64,000 nt of DNA. Source: Paraplanobispora takensis. GTDB taxonomy: Bacteria > Actinomycetota > Actinomycetes > Streptosporangiales > Streptosporangiaceae. Below are positions 49,170-57,403 of the stretch, piece after piece; positions within the stretch are counted from its first letter, which is position 1, and each line of letters begins with the position of its first letter. Below the pieces are notes generated by a model that saw only the letters and a list, made by a program, of their open reading frames with translations, was not told where the DNA came from and ran no database searches. The stretch spans positions 1-64,000 of the forward strand of contig NZ_BOOK01000001.1 of NCBI RefSeq assembly GCF_016863195.1, read 5' to 3'. A program made the translations under genes and the position numbers.

Positions 49170-49925
49170 CAGGCTTTTCCTGAGGAAGGCGATGTCGTCG
49201 GCCTGCCCGGCCGACGGGGTCTCCACCACGATCGGCGCCCCCGCCTTGCGGCACACCTCCAGGATGAGGGCGGTGTCGATCTGGCCCGAGCCGAGGTTCG
49301 CGTGCCGGTCGGCGCCGGAGTCGAACGCGTCGCGGGAGTCGTTGCAGTGGATCAGGTCGATCCGCCCGGTGATCGCCATGATCCGCTCGACCACGTCGGC
49401 CAGCTCCTCCCCGCCCGCGTGGGCGTGGCAGGTGTCCAGGCAGAAGCCCACGTCGAAGCCGTCGAGCGCGTCCCACAGCCGGGCGATGCGCTCCAGCTTC
49501 CTGGCCATCGCGTTGCCGCCGCCCGCGGTGTTCTCGATGAGCACCGGGACCTCGTGCTCCTCCATGCGCTCGAACACCTTGCGCCAGTTGTCGAAGCCCT
49601 TCTGGGGGTCGTCGCCGGCGTTGACGTGGCCGCCGTGGACGATCAGCCCCTTGGCGCCCAGCTCGGCCGCCGCGGCCAGGTGGGAACCCAGCAGCTTGCG
49701 GCTGGGGATGCGGATGCGGTTGTTGGCGGTGGCCACGTTGATCACATAGGGCGCGTGGACGTAGACCTCCACGTCGGAGTCCTTGACGTCCCGGGTCCGC
49801 TCGCCGATGACCGGGCCCTTCCATCCCTGGGGGTCGCCGAGGAAGAACTGCACCACTTCGGCGTCGCGCGCCCGGGCGTGGGCCAGCGGATCGTCCTGGT
49901 CGACATGGGCTCCGATGCGTGGCAT
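49167..49925 (-). CDS. nfo: Deoxyribonuclease IV (AP endonuclease)
   Basis: 252 residues, TIM-barrel with metal ligands in PRIGAHVDQ, YVHAPYVIN, LIVHGGHVN, ENTAGGG, FCLDTCHAHAGG, LIHCNDSRDAFDSGADRH and PIVVETPS. It cleaves 5' of abasic sites in base excision repair. Slightly shorter than E. coli Nfo (285 residues), as usual for actinobacteria. The ATG start has TACGCT 7 nt upstream and no Shine-Dalgarno sequence. Confidence 0.94.
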   Translation of the reverse strand: MPRIGAHVDQDDPLAHARARDAEVVQFFLGDPQGWKGPVIGERTRDVKDSDVEVYVHAPYVINVATANNRIRIPSRKLLGSHLAAAAELGAKGLIVHGGHVNAGDDPQKGFDNWRKVFERMEEHEVPVLIENTAGGGNAMARKLERIARLWDALDGFDVGFCLDTCHAHAGGEELADVVERIMAITGRIDLIHCNDSRDAFDSGADRHANLGSGQIDTALILEVCRKAGAPIVVETPSAGQADDIAFLRKSL

Positions 49926-49932
49926 GTGTCCG

Positions 49933-49938
49933 AGCGTA
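49933..49938 (-). promoter_or_regulatory. -10 element for leaderless nfo
   Basis: TACGCT on the minus strand ends 7 nt before the nfo ATG. Confidence 0.45.
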
Positions 49939-50048
49939 GCCGTTTTCGCGCCCGCGCCCGGGGCTGTTTCGCGGCCCCGTCTCAGGGCAGTCGCAGGACG
50001 CGCCCCACCGCCCGCCCCCGCGGGCCGTTCCCCCCAAGGAGTCGTTCA

Positions 50049-50228
50049 ATGGCTTACTACCGCAGAGGGATCAGTCTGATCGGTCTCATCTACATTCTGG
50101 TCGGCCTTTACGTGGCCTGGGTGCATGACTACATCACCCCGGCACTCCTGAAGGACATCGCCGAGGCTCTTCTCGCGGTCCTGCTGTGGTTCCTGGTCCT
50201 GCTCGGTGTGGATCTGCACCTGGGCTGA
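50049..50228 (+). CDS. Small conserved membrane protein (59 aa)
   Basis: ATG behind AAGGAG with 8-nt spacing. MAYYRRGISLIGLIYILVGL begins a first membrane helix, and LLAVLLWFLVLLGVDLHLG is a second. Short proteins of this pattern occur widely in actinobacteria; no function is known. It stands alone between nfo and a convergent small membrane protein gene. Confidence 0.75.
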   Translation: MAYYRRGISLIGLIYILVGLYVAWVHDYITPALLKDIAEALLAVLLWFLVLLGVDLHLG

Positions 50229-50297
50229 GTGCCGTCGTCCGGCCCCCGCCGACCCCGGTCGGCCCCGCGGGCCGGTCCCGTGGTCCGTCGGCGTCTG

Positions 50298-50609
50298 CTA
50301 CGGCATGAACCCGCCGTGGTAGACGCCGAAGGCCGCGCCCACGAACGAGGCCACGATGCCCACGACGTTGAGCGACCGCTCCGGCGTGGTCGCCGAGATG
50401 TACTGGGAGTAGAGGCCGCCGAAGAAGCCGATCGCCCCCGCCCACGACGCGATGATGTGCGCGGCGGGGGAGAGCCCGGCGACGAAGGCGACCAGTCCGA
50501 GGCCTAGCGTGGCGACGCTCAGGACGTTCTGCACGGTGTGCCGCTCGCCGTCGGTGTTCAGGGTGAATTTCGAGCCCGACGGGCCGGCGGGACGGATGAC
50601 GTGCGACAT
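50298..50609 (-). CDS. Small membrane protein of unknown function (103 aa)
   Basis: After a polar N-terminus (about 28 residues) there are three predicted membrane helices: VLSVATLGLGLVAFVAGL, IIASWAGAIGFFGGLYSQYI and VVGIVASFVGAAFGVYHGG. ATG start with a G-rich stretch (GGGGGTG) upstream. I do not recognise the family; codon use looks native. Confidence 0.65.
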   Translation of the reverse strand: MSHVIRPAGPSGSKFTLNTDGERHTVQNVLSVATLGLGLVAFVAGLSPAAHIIASWAGAIGFFGGLYSQYISATTPERSLNVVGIVASFVGAAFGVYHGGFMP

Positions 50610-50825
50610 GGATCACACCCCCTATTCCTCGATAGTGGGGTTCCCCCAGGACGTCCGCCCAACCCTTGACAGGCTGGTAGGCTGGCGTGGCTGCGTCGCA
50701 TGGGCGTGTTATAACCCGCCCTCCACCCGAGCGCCGAAATGGGCGTCGGAGGTGAAGACGTCAGCGTCCTCCTGTCACGGCACGGTGTCGTGACCGCAAC
50801 AGTCCAGAGGAGGTTGGAAGCCAGC

Positions 50826-51116
50826 ATGCGTCGTTACGAAGTGATGGTCATCCTCGACCCTTCGCTCGATGAGCGCACGGTGGCCCCTTCCCTCGACCAG
50901 TTCCTCACGGTCGTCCGCAATGACGGCGGCACCGTGGAGAAGGTCGACGTGTGGGGTCGTCGCCGGCTGTCCTACGACATCGCCAAGAAGCCCGAGGGCA
51001 TCTACGCCGTCATCGACCTGACCGCGGAGCCCGCCACGGTCAAGGAGCTCGACCGGCAGATGAACCTCAACGAGGGCATCCTGCGCACCAAGGTCCTGCG
51101 TCCGGACGCTCACTAA
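50826..51116 (+). CDS. rpsF: Ribosomal protein S6
   Basis: 96 residues starting [19 protein letters not shown], with [20 protein letters not shown] and [12 protein letters not shown], the complete S6 fold. Binds the central domain of 16S rRNA with S18. The frame is open upstream, but S6 begins at this ATG; GAGGAGG lies upstream. First gene of rpsF-ssb-rpsR-rplI. Confidence 0.97.
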   Translation: MRRYEVMVILDPSLDERTVAPSLDQFLTVVRNDGGTVEKVDVWGRRRLSYDIAKKPEGIYAVIDLTAEPATVKELDRQMNLNEGILRTKVLRPDAH

Positions 51117-51193
51117 ACACCCGGCATTTTGTCGGGCGTCAGCCGTACTCTGAGCCGAGAACCAGCGAAGGCCGCAGGAAGGGCAACGCAGCC

Positions 51194-51778
51194 ATGGCAG
51201 CAGGCGACACCACGATCACCATCGTCGGCAACCTCGTCGACGATCCGGAGCTGCGCTTCACCCCCGCGGGTCAAGCGGTGGCCCGGTTCCGCATCGCATC
51301 CACTCCGAGGTTCCTGGACAAGCAGACCAACGAGTGGAAGGACGGCGAAGGCCTGTTCCTGACCTGCAACGTGTGGCGGCAGGCGGCGGAGAACGTCGCC
51401 GAGAGCCTGCAGCGCGGCATGCGGGTCATCGTTCAGGGACGGCTGCGCCAGCGGTCCTACGAGACCAAGGAAGGCGAGAAGCGCACGGTCTACGAGGTCG
51501 AGGTCGACGAGGTCGGCCCGTCCCTCCGCAACGCCACCGCCAAGGTCAACAAGACCGCCCGTCAGGGCGGTGGAGGCGGTGGCGGCTTCGGCGGCCCGGC
51601 CAACGACCCGTGGGCCTCCGCGAGCCCCGCCCCCCAGGGCGGCGGTTACAGCGGTGGCGGCGGTGGCGGTGGCGGTGGCTACGGCGGCTCGCAGCAGGGT
51701 GGCGGCTTCGGCGGCCCCCAGCAGGGCGGCGGTGGCGGCTTCGGCGGCGGCGACTTCAGCGACGAACCGCCTTTCTGA
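51194..51778 (+). CDS. ssb: Single-stranded DNA-binding protein
   Basis: 194 residues. The OB fold begins [20 protein letters not shown] and includes [18 protein letters not shown] and [21 protein letters not shown] Gly/Gln-rich linker (about 125-185) leads to the acidic tip DFSDEPPF, which recruits replication partners. I start at the ATG; the longer open frame overlaps rpsF and is not coding. The gap to rpsF is 77 bp. Confidence 0.97.
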   Translation: MAAGDTTITIVGNLVDDPELRFTPAGQAVARFRIASTPRFLDKQTNEWKDGEGLFLTCNVWRQAAENVAESLQRGMRVIVQGRLRQRSYETKEGEKRTVYEVEVDEVGPSLRNATAKVNKTARQGGGGGGGFGGPANDPWASASPAPQGGGYSGGGGGGGGGYGGSQQGGGFGGPQQGGGGGFGGGDFSDEPPF

Positions 51779-51882
51779 TCGTCTGAGCGGTCCTGCGGGA
51801 CCGCCCGGGATCGCACCCAATCCAGTCCAGTATCCGAGCGACCATTCCCGCCGTACGGCGGGGCTCTGAAAGGAGCACCACG

Positions 51883-52119
51883 ATGGCCAAGCCGGCACTG
51901 CGCAAGCCTAAGAAGAAGGTTTGCCTGTTCTGCCACGACAAGATCTCCTACGTCGACTACAAGGACACCGCGCTGCTGCGGAAGTTCATCTCCGACCGCG
52001 GCAAGATCCGCGCGCGCCGGGTGACGGGCAACTGCACCCAGCACCAGCGTGATGTGGCGACCGCTATCAAGAACGCTCGTGAGATGGCGCTCCTGCCGTA
52101 CATGAGCACCGCGCGCTGA
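51883..52119 (+). CDS. rpsR: Ribosomal protein S18 (zinc-binding C+ form)
   Basis: 78 residues: [20 protein letters not shown], then [20 protein letters not shown]. The CxxC pair plus a third Cys and His shows the C+ (zinc-ribbon) version rather than the zinc-free paralogue that actinobacteria induce under zinc limitation. ATG behind AAAGGAG. Confidence 0.97.
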   Translation: MAKPALRKPKKKVCLFCHDKISYVDYKDTALLRKFISDRGKIRARRVTGNCTQHQRDVATAIKNAREMALLPYMSTAR

Positions 52120-52133
52120 GGAGGTCCGGACAG

Positions 52134-52580
52134 ATGAAGCTCATTCTCACCAGTGAGGTCACCGGCCTCGGCACGCCCGGCGACATCGTCGAGGTCAAGA
52201 GCGGCTACGGCCGTAACTACCTGCTCCCCCGCGGGTTCGCGATCCTGTGGACGCGCGGCGGCGAGAAGCAGATCGCCTCGATCAAGAAGGCTCGCGACGC
52301 CCGCGAGATCCGCGACCTGGGCACCGCCCAGGAGGTCGCCGGTCAGCTCAAGTCCCTGAAGGTGGTCCTGAAGACGAAGGCCGGCGAGTCCGGCCGCCTC
52401 TTCGGCTCCATCACCACGGGCGACGTCGCCGAGGCCGTCAAGGCCGCCGGCGGCCCGCAGCTGGACCGCCGTCGCATCGAGATCGCCTCCGCGATCAAGA
52501 GCCTCGGCTCCCACCGGGTCACCGTGAAGCTGCACCCGGAGGTCTCCGCCGCCCTCGACATCGAGGTCGTCGCGGCCTGA
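52134..52580 (+). CDS. rplI: Ribosomal protein L9
   Basis: 148 residues. N-terminal MKLILTSEVTGLGTPGDIVE with the family signature GYGRNYLLPRGFAILWT, a connecting helix, and the C-terminal domain SGRLFGSITTGDVAEAV. Binds the 50S L1-stalk side. ATG behind GAGGAGG, 14 bp after rpsR. Last gene before a strong terminator. Confidence 0.98.
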   Translation: MKLILTSEVTGLGTPGDIVEVKSGYGRNYLLPRGFAILWTRGGEKQIASIKKARDAREIRDLGTAQEVAGQLKSLKVVLKTKAGESGRLFGSITTGDVAEAVKAAGGPQLDRRRIEIASAIKSLGSHRVTVKLHPEVSAALDIEVVAA

Positions 52581-52592
52581 CCGCCGACACGG

Positions 52593-52637
52593 CGAGGGTC
52601 CCTTCCCGGTTCCGGGAGGGACCCTCGTTGCTTTTTT
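52593..52637 (+). terminator. Rho-independent terminator of the rpsF-rplI operon
   Basis: A 16-bp stem with one bulge, CGAGGGTCCCT...AGGGACCCTCG, then GTTGCTTTTTT. Confidence 0.9.
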
Positions 52638-52779
52638 CCGGGTCGTGCCCGCCCTCTCTCGGCTCGTGCCCGGCGCTTTTCGCGGAGTGTGCCCGGCCCC
52701 GCCGGGGTCCCGGCACGGCCGGGGAGCGGGCAGCGGATGGCCATATCCCTAAACTTGACCGTAAATCCATAGAATTCAG

Positions 52780-52791
52780 GAGCACGTGCTC
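52780..52791. promoter_or_regulatory. Possible operator before the amino acid ABC transporter
   Basis: Perfect 12-bp palindrome GAGCACGTGCTC, 16 bp before the start codon and downstream of a TTGACC (52755-52760) and a TAGAAT (52770-52775); these two are too close together to be one promoter, so the actual elements are unresolved. Confidence 0.35.
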
Positions 52792-52807
52792 TTCCTGGAG
52801 GTCTGTC

Positions 52808-53686
52808 ATGGCTCGTCACTCATTGCTGCTCGCGCTCGGCGCCCTCGCCACGGCCGCGGTCGCCTGCGCGCCGGCGTCGGAGCCGGCGACCCAGGCGAGC
52901 CCCTCCGCCCCGGCGGGCTCCTCGGCCCCCGCCGCCTGCGCCAAGGACACGCTGGCGCTGAAGACCGCGGGCAGGCTGACCGTCGGCACGGACAAGCCCG
53001 CCTACGAGCCCTGGTTCAAGAACGACGACCCCGCCAACGGTGAGGGCTTCGAGAGCGCCGTGGCCTACGCCGTCGCCACCGAGCTGGGCTTCACCAAGGA
53101 CGAGGTCGTCTGGGAGAGCGTGAAGTTCGACACCGCGTTCGCCCCGGGTGCCAAGAAGTTCGACTTCGACGTCAACCAGGTCTCCATCACCGACGACCGG
53201 GCCAAGGTCGTCGACTTCAGCCAGGGCTACTACACGGTCAAGCAGGCCGTCGTCGCGGTCGAGGGCTCGGCGTTCGCCTCGGCGAAGGATCTGGCCTCGC
53301 TGAAGGAGGCCAGGATCGGCGTCCAGGTCGGCACCACCAGCCTGGCCGCGGTCAAGGAGGTCATCCAGCCGTCCGCCGAGCCCAAGGTCTACACCGAGCA
53401 GGTCGACGCGGTGAACGCGCTGAAGAACAAGCAGGTGGACGCCATCGTGGTGGACCTGCCGACCGCCTTCTACGTCACCGCGGCGCAGGTGGAGAACTCC
53501 ACGATCGTCGGCCAGTTCAACGCCACCGGCGGCACGCCGGAGGAGTTCGGCATGGTCTTCGAGAAGGGCAGCCCGCTGGTCTCCTGCGTCGACGAGGCCC
53601 TCGGCAAGCTGAAGTCCTCCGGGAAGCTCGCCGAGATCGAGAGCCAGTGGCTCGGTTCGGCCGCCGGTGCGCCGGAGCTGAAGTGA
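52808..53686 (+). CDS. Polar amino acid ABC transporter, substrate-binding lipoprotein
   Basis: 292 residues, ATG behind CTGGAGG; the longer open frame overlaps rplI. A lipoprotein signal ends in AVACAP, with the lipid-modified Cys near residue 20. The SBP_bac_3 fold follows: KTAGRLTVGTDKPAYEPWF, GFESAVAYAVATELGF, FDFDVNQVSITDDRAKVVDF and GVQVGTTSLAAVKEVI. It captures an amino acid outside the membrane for the permease and ATPase encoded next. Confidence 0.92.
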   Translation: MARHSLLLALGALATAAVACAPASEPATQASPSAPAGSSAPAACAKDTLALKTAGRLTVGTDKPAYEPWFKNDDPANGEGFESAVAYAVATELGFTKDEVVWESVKFDTAFAPGAKKFDFDVNQVSITDDRAKVVDFSQGYYTVKQAVVAVEGSAFASAKDLASLKEARIGVQVGTTSLAAVKEVIQPSAEPKVYTEQVDAVNALKNKQVDAIVVDLPTAFYVTAAQVENSTIVGQFNATGGTPEEFGMVFEKGSPLVSCVDEALGKLKSSGKLAEIESQWLGSAAGAPELK

Positions 53687-53704
53687 CCCACCACGGCCTC
53701 ACCC

Positions 53705-53761
53705 CCCGGCATGCCGGGACCGGAGTGACCTGCCCCGGTGTCACTCCCCGGCGCGCCGGGG
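53705..53761 (+). terminator. Paired GC-rich palindromes (possible attenuator)
   Basis: CCCGGCATGCCGGG (53705-53718) and CCCCGGCGCGCCGGGG (53746-53761), both perfect, between the binding-protein and permease genes. They could stabilise the upstream mRNA or reduce read-through so that the binding protein is made in excess. Confidence 0.4.
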
Positions 53762-53840
53762 GCGAAGCGCCCCACCTCGGTGCCACCCGCCGGTCCCCGG
53801 CCGGGTGCGCAGACCGGCCTCGGGCATGGGGCGGGCGCGG

Positions 53841-54827
53841 ATGACCGAGCCGTCGCCCGGACCACCGGCCGCCGGGCCGGAGAGCAGACAGGCGACTGAG
53901 TCCTCCGAGACGGAGGGCACGCGGACGACTGAGTCCTCCGAGACGGAGGGCACGCGGACGACCGGGTCCTCCGGGGTGGGGAAGGCGCCGGTGACCTGGG
54001 TCAAGAGCGAGCGTCAGCTCCGGCGTGAGCGGTCGCGGCGGATCCGGGCCGTGCGGTCGGGCACGATCGCCACGGTCTCCACGATCGTCTTCCTCGGCGT
54101 GGTGGCCGCGGTGGTCACCCGTTCGCCGGGCTGGCCCCGGGTCCGCGAGACCTTCTTCAGCGCCGAGGCCTTCGCCCGCTCGTGGCCCGACGTGGTCGAC
54201 GGGTTCTGGACGAACGTGAAGATCTTCCTGATCGCCGAGCCACTCATCCTGATCGTGGGCCTGCTCGTCGCCCTCACCCGCAACCTCCGCGCGCCGGTCT
54301 TCTTCCCGCTGAGGGCCCTGGCGGTGGCCTACACCGACGTGTTCCGCGGGGTGCCCACGCTCCTGGTGATCCTGCTGGTCGGCTTCGGCGTCCCCGCGCT
54401 CAACCTGCAGGGCACGCCGAAGGACGAGATCACGCTGGGCGTCATCGCCCTCACCCTCGCCTACGGCGCCTACGTCGCCGAGGTGTTCCGCGCGGGCATC
54501 GACTCGGTGCACCCCAGCCAGTGGGCCGCGGCCCGCTCCCTCGGGCTGAGCCACGGCAGGACCATGCGCTATGTGGTGCTGCCGCAGGCCTGGCGCCGGG
54601 TCGTCCCGCCGCTGCTCAACGACTTCGTCTCGTTGCAGAAGGACACCGCGCTGGTCTCGACGATCGGGGTGATCGAGTCGCTGCGCCAGGCGCAGATCTA
54701 CGCGGCGAGCAAGTTCAACTACACGCCCTATCTGGTGTCGGCGCTGCTGTTCGTCGCGCTCACCATCCCGATGGCCCGCTTCACCGACTATCTGGCGGCC
54801 CGCTCCCAGAGGCGGCGCGGCCAGTGA
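53841..54827 (+). CDS. Polar amino acid ABC transporter, permease
   Basis: About 328 residues from ATG 53841; in-frame starts at 53805 and 53826 are possible. A variable N-terminal tail of about 60 residues contains ESSETEGTRTT twice. The HisMQ-type permease follows: a first helix (TIATVSTIVFLGVVAAVVT), DVVDGFWTNVKIFLIAEPL, DVFRGVPTLLVILLVGFGVP, and the EAA loop AARSLGLSHGRTMRYVVLPQ. It forms the membrane channel with the ATPase that follows. Confidence 0.92.
   Translation: MTEPSPGPPAAGPESRQATESSETEGTRTTESSETEGTRTTGSSGVGKAPVTWVKSERQLRRERSRRIRAVRSGTIATVSTIVFLGVVAAVVTRSPGWPRVRETFFSAEAFARSWPDVVDGFWTNVKIFLIAEPLILIVGLLVALTRNLRAPVFFPLRALAVAYTDVFRGVPTLLVILLVGFGVPALNLQGTPKDEITLGVIALTLAYGAYVAEVFRAGIDSVHPSQWAAARSLGLSHGRTMRYVVLPQAWRRVVPPLLNDFVSLQKDTALVSTIGVIESLRQAQIYAASKFNYTPYLVSALLFVALTIPMARFTDYLAARSQRRRGQ
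53895..53960 (+). repeat. Two perfect 33-bp tandem repeats in the permease 5' end
   Basis: Units 53895-53927 and 53928-53960 are identical and in frame; a third decayed half-copy follows. They encode the repeated ESSETEGTRTT tail. Confidence 0.92.
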
Positions 54828-55624
54828 GCGAGGGCGGCCCGTCGAGCGAGGGCGACCGTACGGAGAAGCCGGGAGGGTCCGTGAGCCTGCTGCGCATCGA
54901 AGGCCTCTGGAAGGCCTACCACGACCACGCCGTGCTGCGCGGGATCGACCTGGAGGTCGCGGCCCACGAGGTGGTCTGCCTGATCGGGGCCTCCGGCTCG
55001 GGCAAGTCCACCCTGCTGCGCTGCGTGAACCTGCTGGAGACCGTCGACGACGGCACGATCCACCTGGACGGCGAGGAGATCACCGACGTCCGCGCCGACC
55101 CCGACGACGTGCGCAGGCGCATGGGCATCGTGTTCCAGGCCTTCAACCTGTTCCCGCACATGACCGTGCTGGACAACATCACTCTGGCCCCCCGCAAGGT
55201 GCACCGGGTCGGCCGGGCCGAGGCCGAGGAGCGGGCCCGCGAGCTGCTGGGCCGGTTCGGCCTGGCGGACAAGGCCGGCGCCTACCCCGACCGGCTCTCC
55301 GGCGGCCAGCAGCAGCGGGTGGCCATCATCCGGGCCATGGCCACCCGCCCGCGCCTGATGCTGCTGGACGAGGTCACCTCGGCGCTGGACCCGGAACTGG
55401 TCGCGGAGGTGCTCGGCGTCATCAGGGAGCTCAAGGAGAGCGGGATGACGATGATCCTGACCACCCACGAGATGGGCTTCTGCCGGGAGATCGCCGACAC
55501 CGTCTGCTTCCTCGACGACGGCGTGCTCCTGGAGCGCGGCACCCCCGAGCAGATCTTCACCGATCCCCGGGAGCCCCGGACCCGCGAGTTCCTCAAGAGC
55601 GTGCTCGACGCCCGGAGGGTCTGA
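54824..55624 (+). CDS. Polar amino acid ABC transporter, ATP-binding protein
   Basis: 266 residues from the GTG overlapping the permease stop (GTGA); GTG 54881, 4 nt after GGGAGG, would give 247 residues, closer to GlnQ length. Walker A GASGSGKSTLL, Q-loop VFQAFNLFPHMTVLDN, signature LSGGQQQRVAI, Walker B RLMLLDEVTSALD and switch His in TTHEMGF are all present. It powers uptake through the adjacent permease. Confidence 0.95.
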   Translation: MSEGGPSSEGDRTEKPGGSVSLLRIEGLWKAYHDHAVLRGIDLEVAAHEVVCLIGASGSGKSTLLRCVNLLETVDDGTIHLDGEEITDVRADPDDVRRRMGIVFQAFNLFPHMTVLDNITLAPRKVHRVGRAEAEERARELLGRFGLADKAGAYPDRLSGGQQQRVAIIRAMATRPRLMLLDEVTSALDPELVAEVLGVIRELKESGMTMILTTHEMGFCREIADTVCFLDDGVLLERGTPEQIFTDPREPRTREFLKSVLDARRV

Positions 55625-55761
55625 CACCCCCGTACCGGGTGATCGGCCCCCGGTTGATCGACAGCCCGGAGACGAAGGCGAACGGCGGCGGCCGGTCCCG
55701 CCTGGACGTGCAGTGACGCCGTGGCCCCCGGCACCAGGGAGATCACCAGATCCGGGTTCCC

Positions 55762-57291
55762 TCAGCGGCGGTGCCGTCCCCGCAGGCCCGCCGGGGGTTC
55801 GAGCGGCGGCTGACCGCCCGCCAGGACGCTGTTGCGCCTGCCGTACAGCAGGTAGACCAGCACGCCGAAGGCCATCCAGGCGATGAAGTACAGCCAGGTG
55901 ATGACCTGGAGGTTCACCATGAGCCACAGGCTCGCCATGATCGAGGCGATCGGCACGAAGGGGGACAGCGGGGTGCGGAAGCCCCGCGGCAGGTCGGGCA
56001 TCGTCCGGCGCATCCGGATCACCCCGGCGCCCACCGCGACGAAGGCGAACAGGGTGCCGATGACGACCAGCGACTCCAGCGTGAGCACCGGGACGAACTC
56101 GGCCAGCAGGATCGCCGTGCCGCCGATCACCAGGGTGGCCCTGGTCGGGCTGTGGTAGCTGCGGTTGATCTTCGCCAGCGGGCGGGGGAACAGCCCGTCG
56201 CGGGCCATGGAGAAGATCACCCGGGTCAGGCCGACGAGCAGCACCAGGACGACCGTGGTGAGGCCCAGGACCGCGCCGATGTTGATGATGTGCACCATGA
56301 AGCCCTCGCCCGCCCGGCGGAAGGCGCTGGCGAGCGGGGCGGCCGCGTCGATCTTGTCGTAGGAGGTCATGCCGACCATCACCACCGCGACCGTGATGTA
56401 GATGACCGTGGTGGCCACCAGGCTGCGGATGATGCCCCGCGGGACCGACCGGGGCGCGTCCTCGGCCTCCTCGGCGGCGGTGGCCACGACGTCGAAGCCG
56501 ATGTAGGCGAAGGTGATCGTGGCGGCGGCGGCGAAGATGCCGAACCAGCCGAACGCCGTGCTCTGGCCGAAGACCAGCCCGAGCAGCGGGGAGTCCAGGG
56601 TGCCCCCGGCCGTCTTGATCGGGGTGGACGGGGCCGGGATGGCCGCGAGGTTGGCCTGGTCGAAGTGGGTGGCGCCGACGACGATGACCGCGCCGATGGC
56701 CACCAGCTTCGCGATCACGATGATCCACAGGGTCCGCAGGCCGATCCGGGCGCCGAGCGCCACCACCCCCGTCAGCAGGACCAGGATGAGCAGGGTGAAG
56801 AGGTCGAACCCCTCCGGCTGGCCGACGACCCCGGAGAGCGGTTCGGGGAGCCGTACGCCGAAGTCCCCGAGCATCTGGGCGGCGTAGAGGGACCAGACCC
56901 GGGCGACCACCGCGGCGGCCAGGAGCAGCTCCATCACCAGCGCCCAGCCGACGATCCAGGCCCAGACCTCGCCGAAGATGACGTAGGTGAAGGTGTAGGC
57001 GCTGCCCGAGGCCGGCATCGCCGAGGACAGCTCCGCGATGCAGAAGGCCACGAGCAGGCTCGTGATCCCGGCGATCATGAAGGAGAGGATCACGCCCGGT
57101 CCGGCCATGGTGGCCGCCTGCCGGCCGGCGAGGCTGAAGATGCCCGCGCCGATCATGACGCCGATGCCCAGGACGACGAGGTCGGTCTGGCCGTAGGCCT
57201 TGGGCAGCCCGTGGCGCGCGCCGGTCCAGCGCCCGGTCGCCTCACTGGGGTGCAGACGGCGCGTGATGGACGGAGAGTGACCCTCGGGCAC
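55762..57291 (-). CDS. APC-family amino acid permease
   Basis: About 509 residues from GTG 57291; a GTG at 57342 is in frame and neither has a good ribosome-binding site. Twelve or more membrane segments. VVLGIGVMIGAGIFSLAGRQ is the first-helix signature of the cationic amino acid transporter type, FAYIGFDVVATAAEEAEDAP is in the middle, and VGLTRVIFSMARDGLFP follows. A secondary transporter for an unknown amino acid, convergent with the ABC operon. Confidence 0.9.
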   Translation of the reverse strand: MPEGHSPSITRRLHPSEATGRWTGARHGLPKAYGQTDLVVLGIGVMIGAGIFSLAGRQAATMAGPGVILSFMIAGITSLLVAFCIAELSSAMPASGSAYTFTYVIFGEVWAWIVGWALVMELLLAAAVVARVWSLYAAQMLGDFGVRLPEPLSGVVGQPEGFDLFTLLILVLLTGVVALGARIGLRTLWIIVIAKLVAIGAVIVVGATHFDQANLAAIPAPSTPIKTAGGTLDSPLLGLVFGQSTAFGWFGIFAAAATITFAYIGFDVVATAAEEAEDAPRSVPRGIIRSLVATTVIYITVAVVMVGMTSYDKIDAAAPLASAFRRAGEGFMVHIINIGAVLGLTTVVLVLLVGLTRVIFSMARDGLFPRPLAKINRSYHSPTRATLVIGGTAILLAEFVPVLTLESLVVIGTLFAFVAVGAGVIRMRRTMPDLPRGFRTPLSPFVPIASIMASLWLMVNLQVITWLYFIAWMAFGVLVYLLYGRRNSVLAGGQPPLEPPAGLRGRHRR

Positions 57292-57403
57292 GATGCGGCC
57301 AATCGTGAAAAGGCAACACCTTCGTTGCCGGACCCGACTCACAGTGCCTCAGGGGGTCACGATGGAACAAGAGGTAAGCGATTACGTGGTGGACACCTCC
57401 GGG

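Noticed and set aside
50666-50683. rpsF promoter TTGACA with TAGGCT
   Set aside because: TTGACA is good, but TAGGCT follows after only 6 bp; no -10 element lies at 16-19 bp.
50610-50825. S6:S18-binding RNA leader before rpsF
   Set aside because: Such leaders exist in other bacteria, but I could not draw the required hairpin with its CCG bulge convincingly here.
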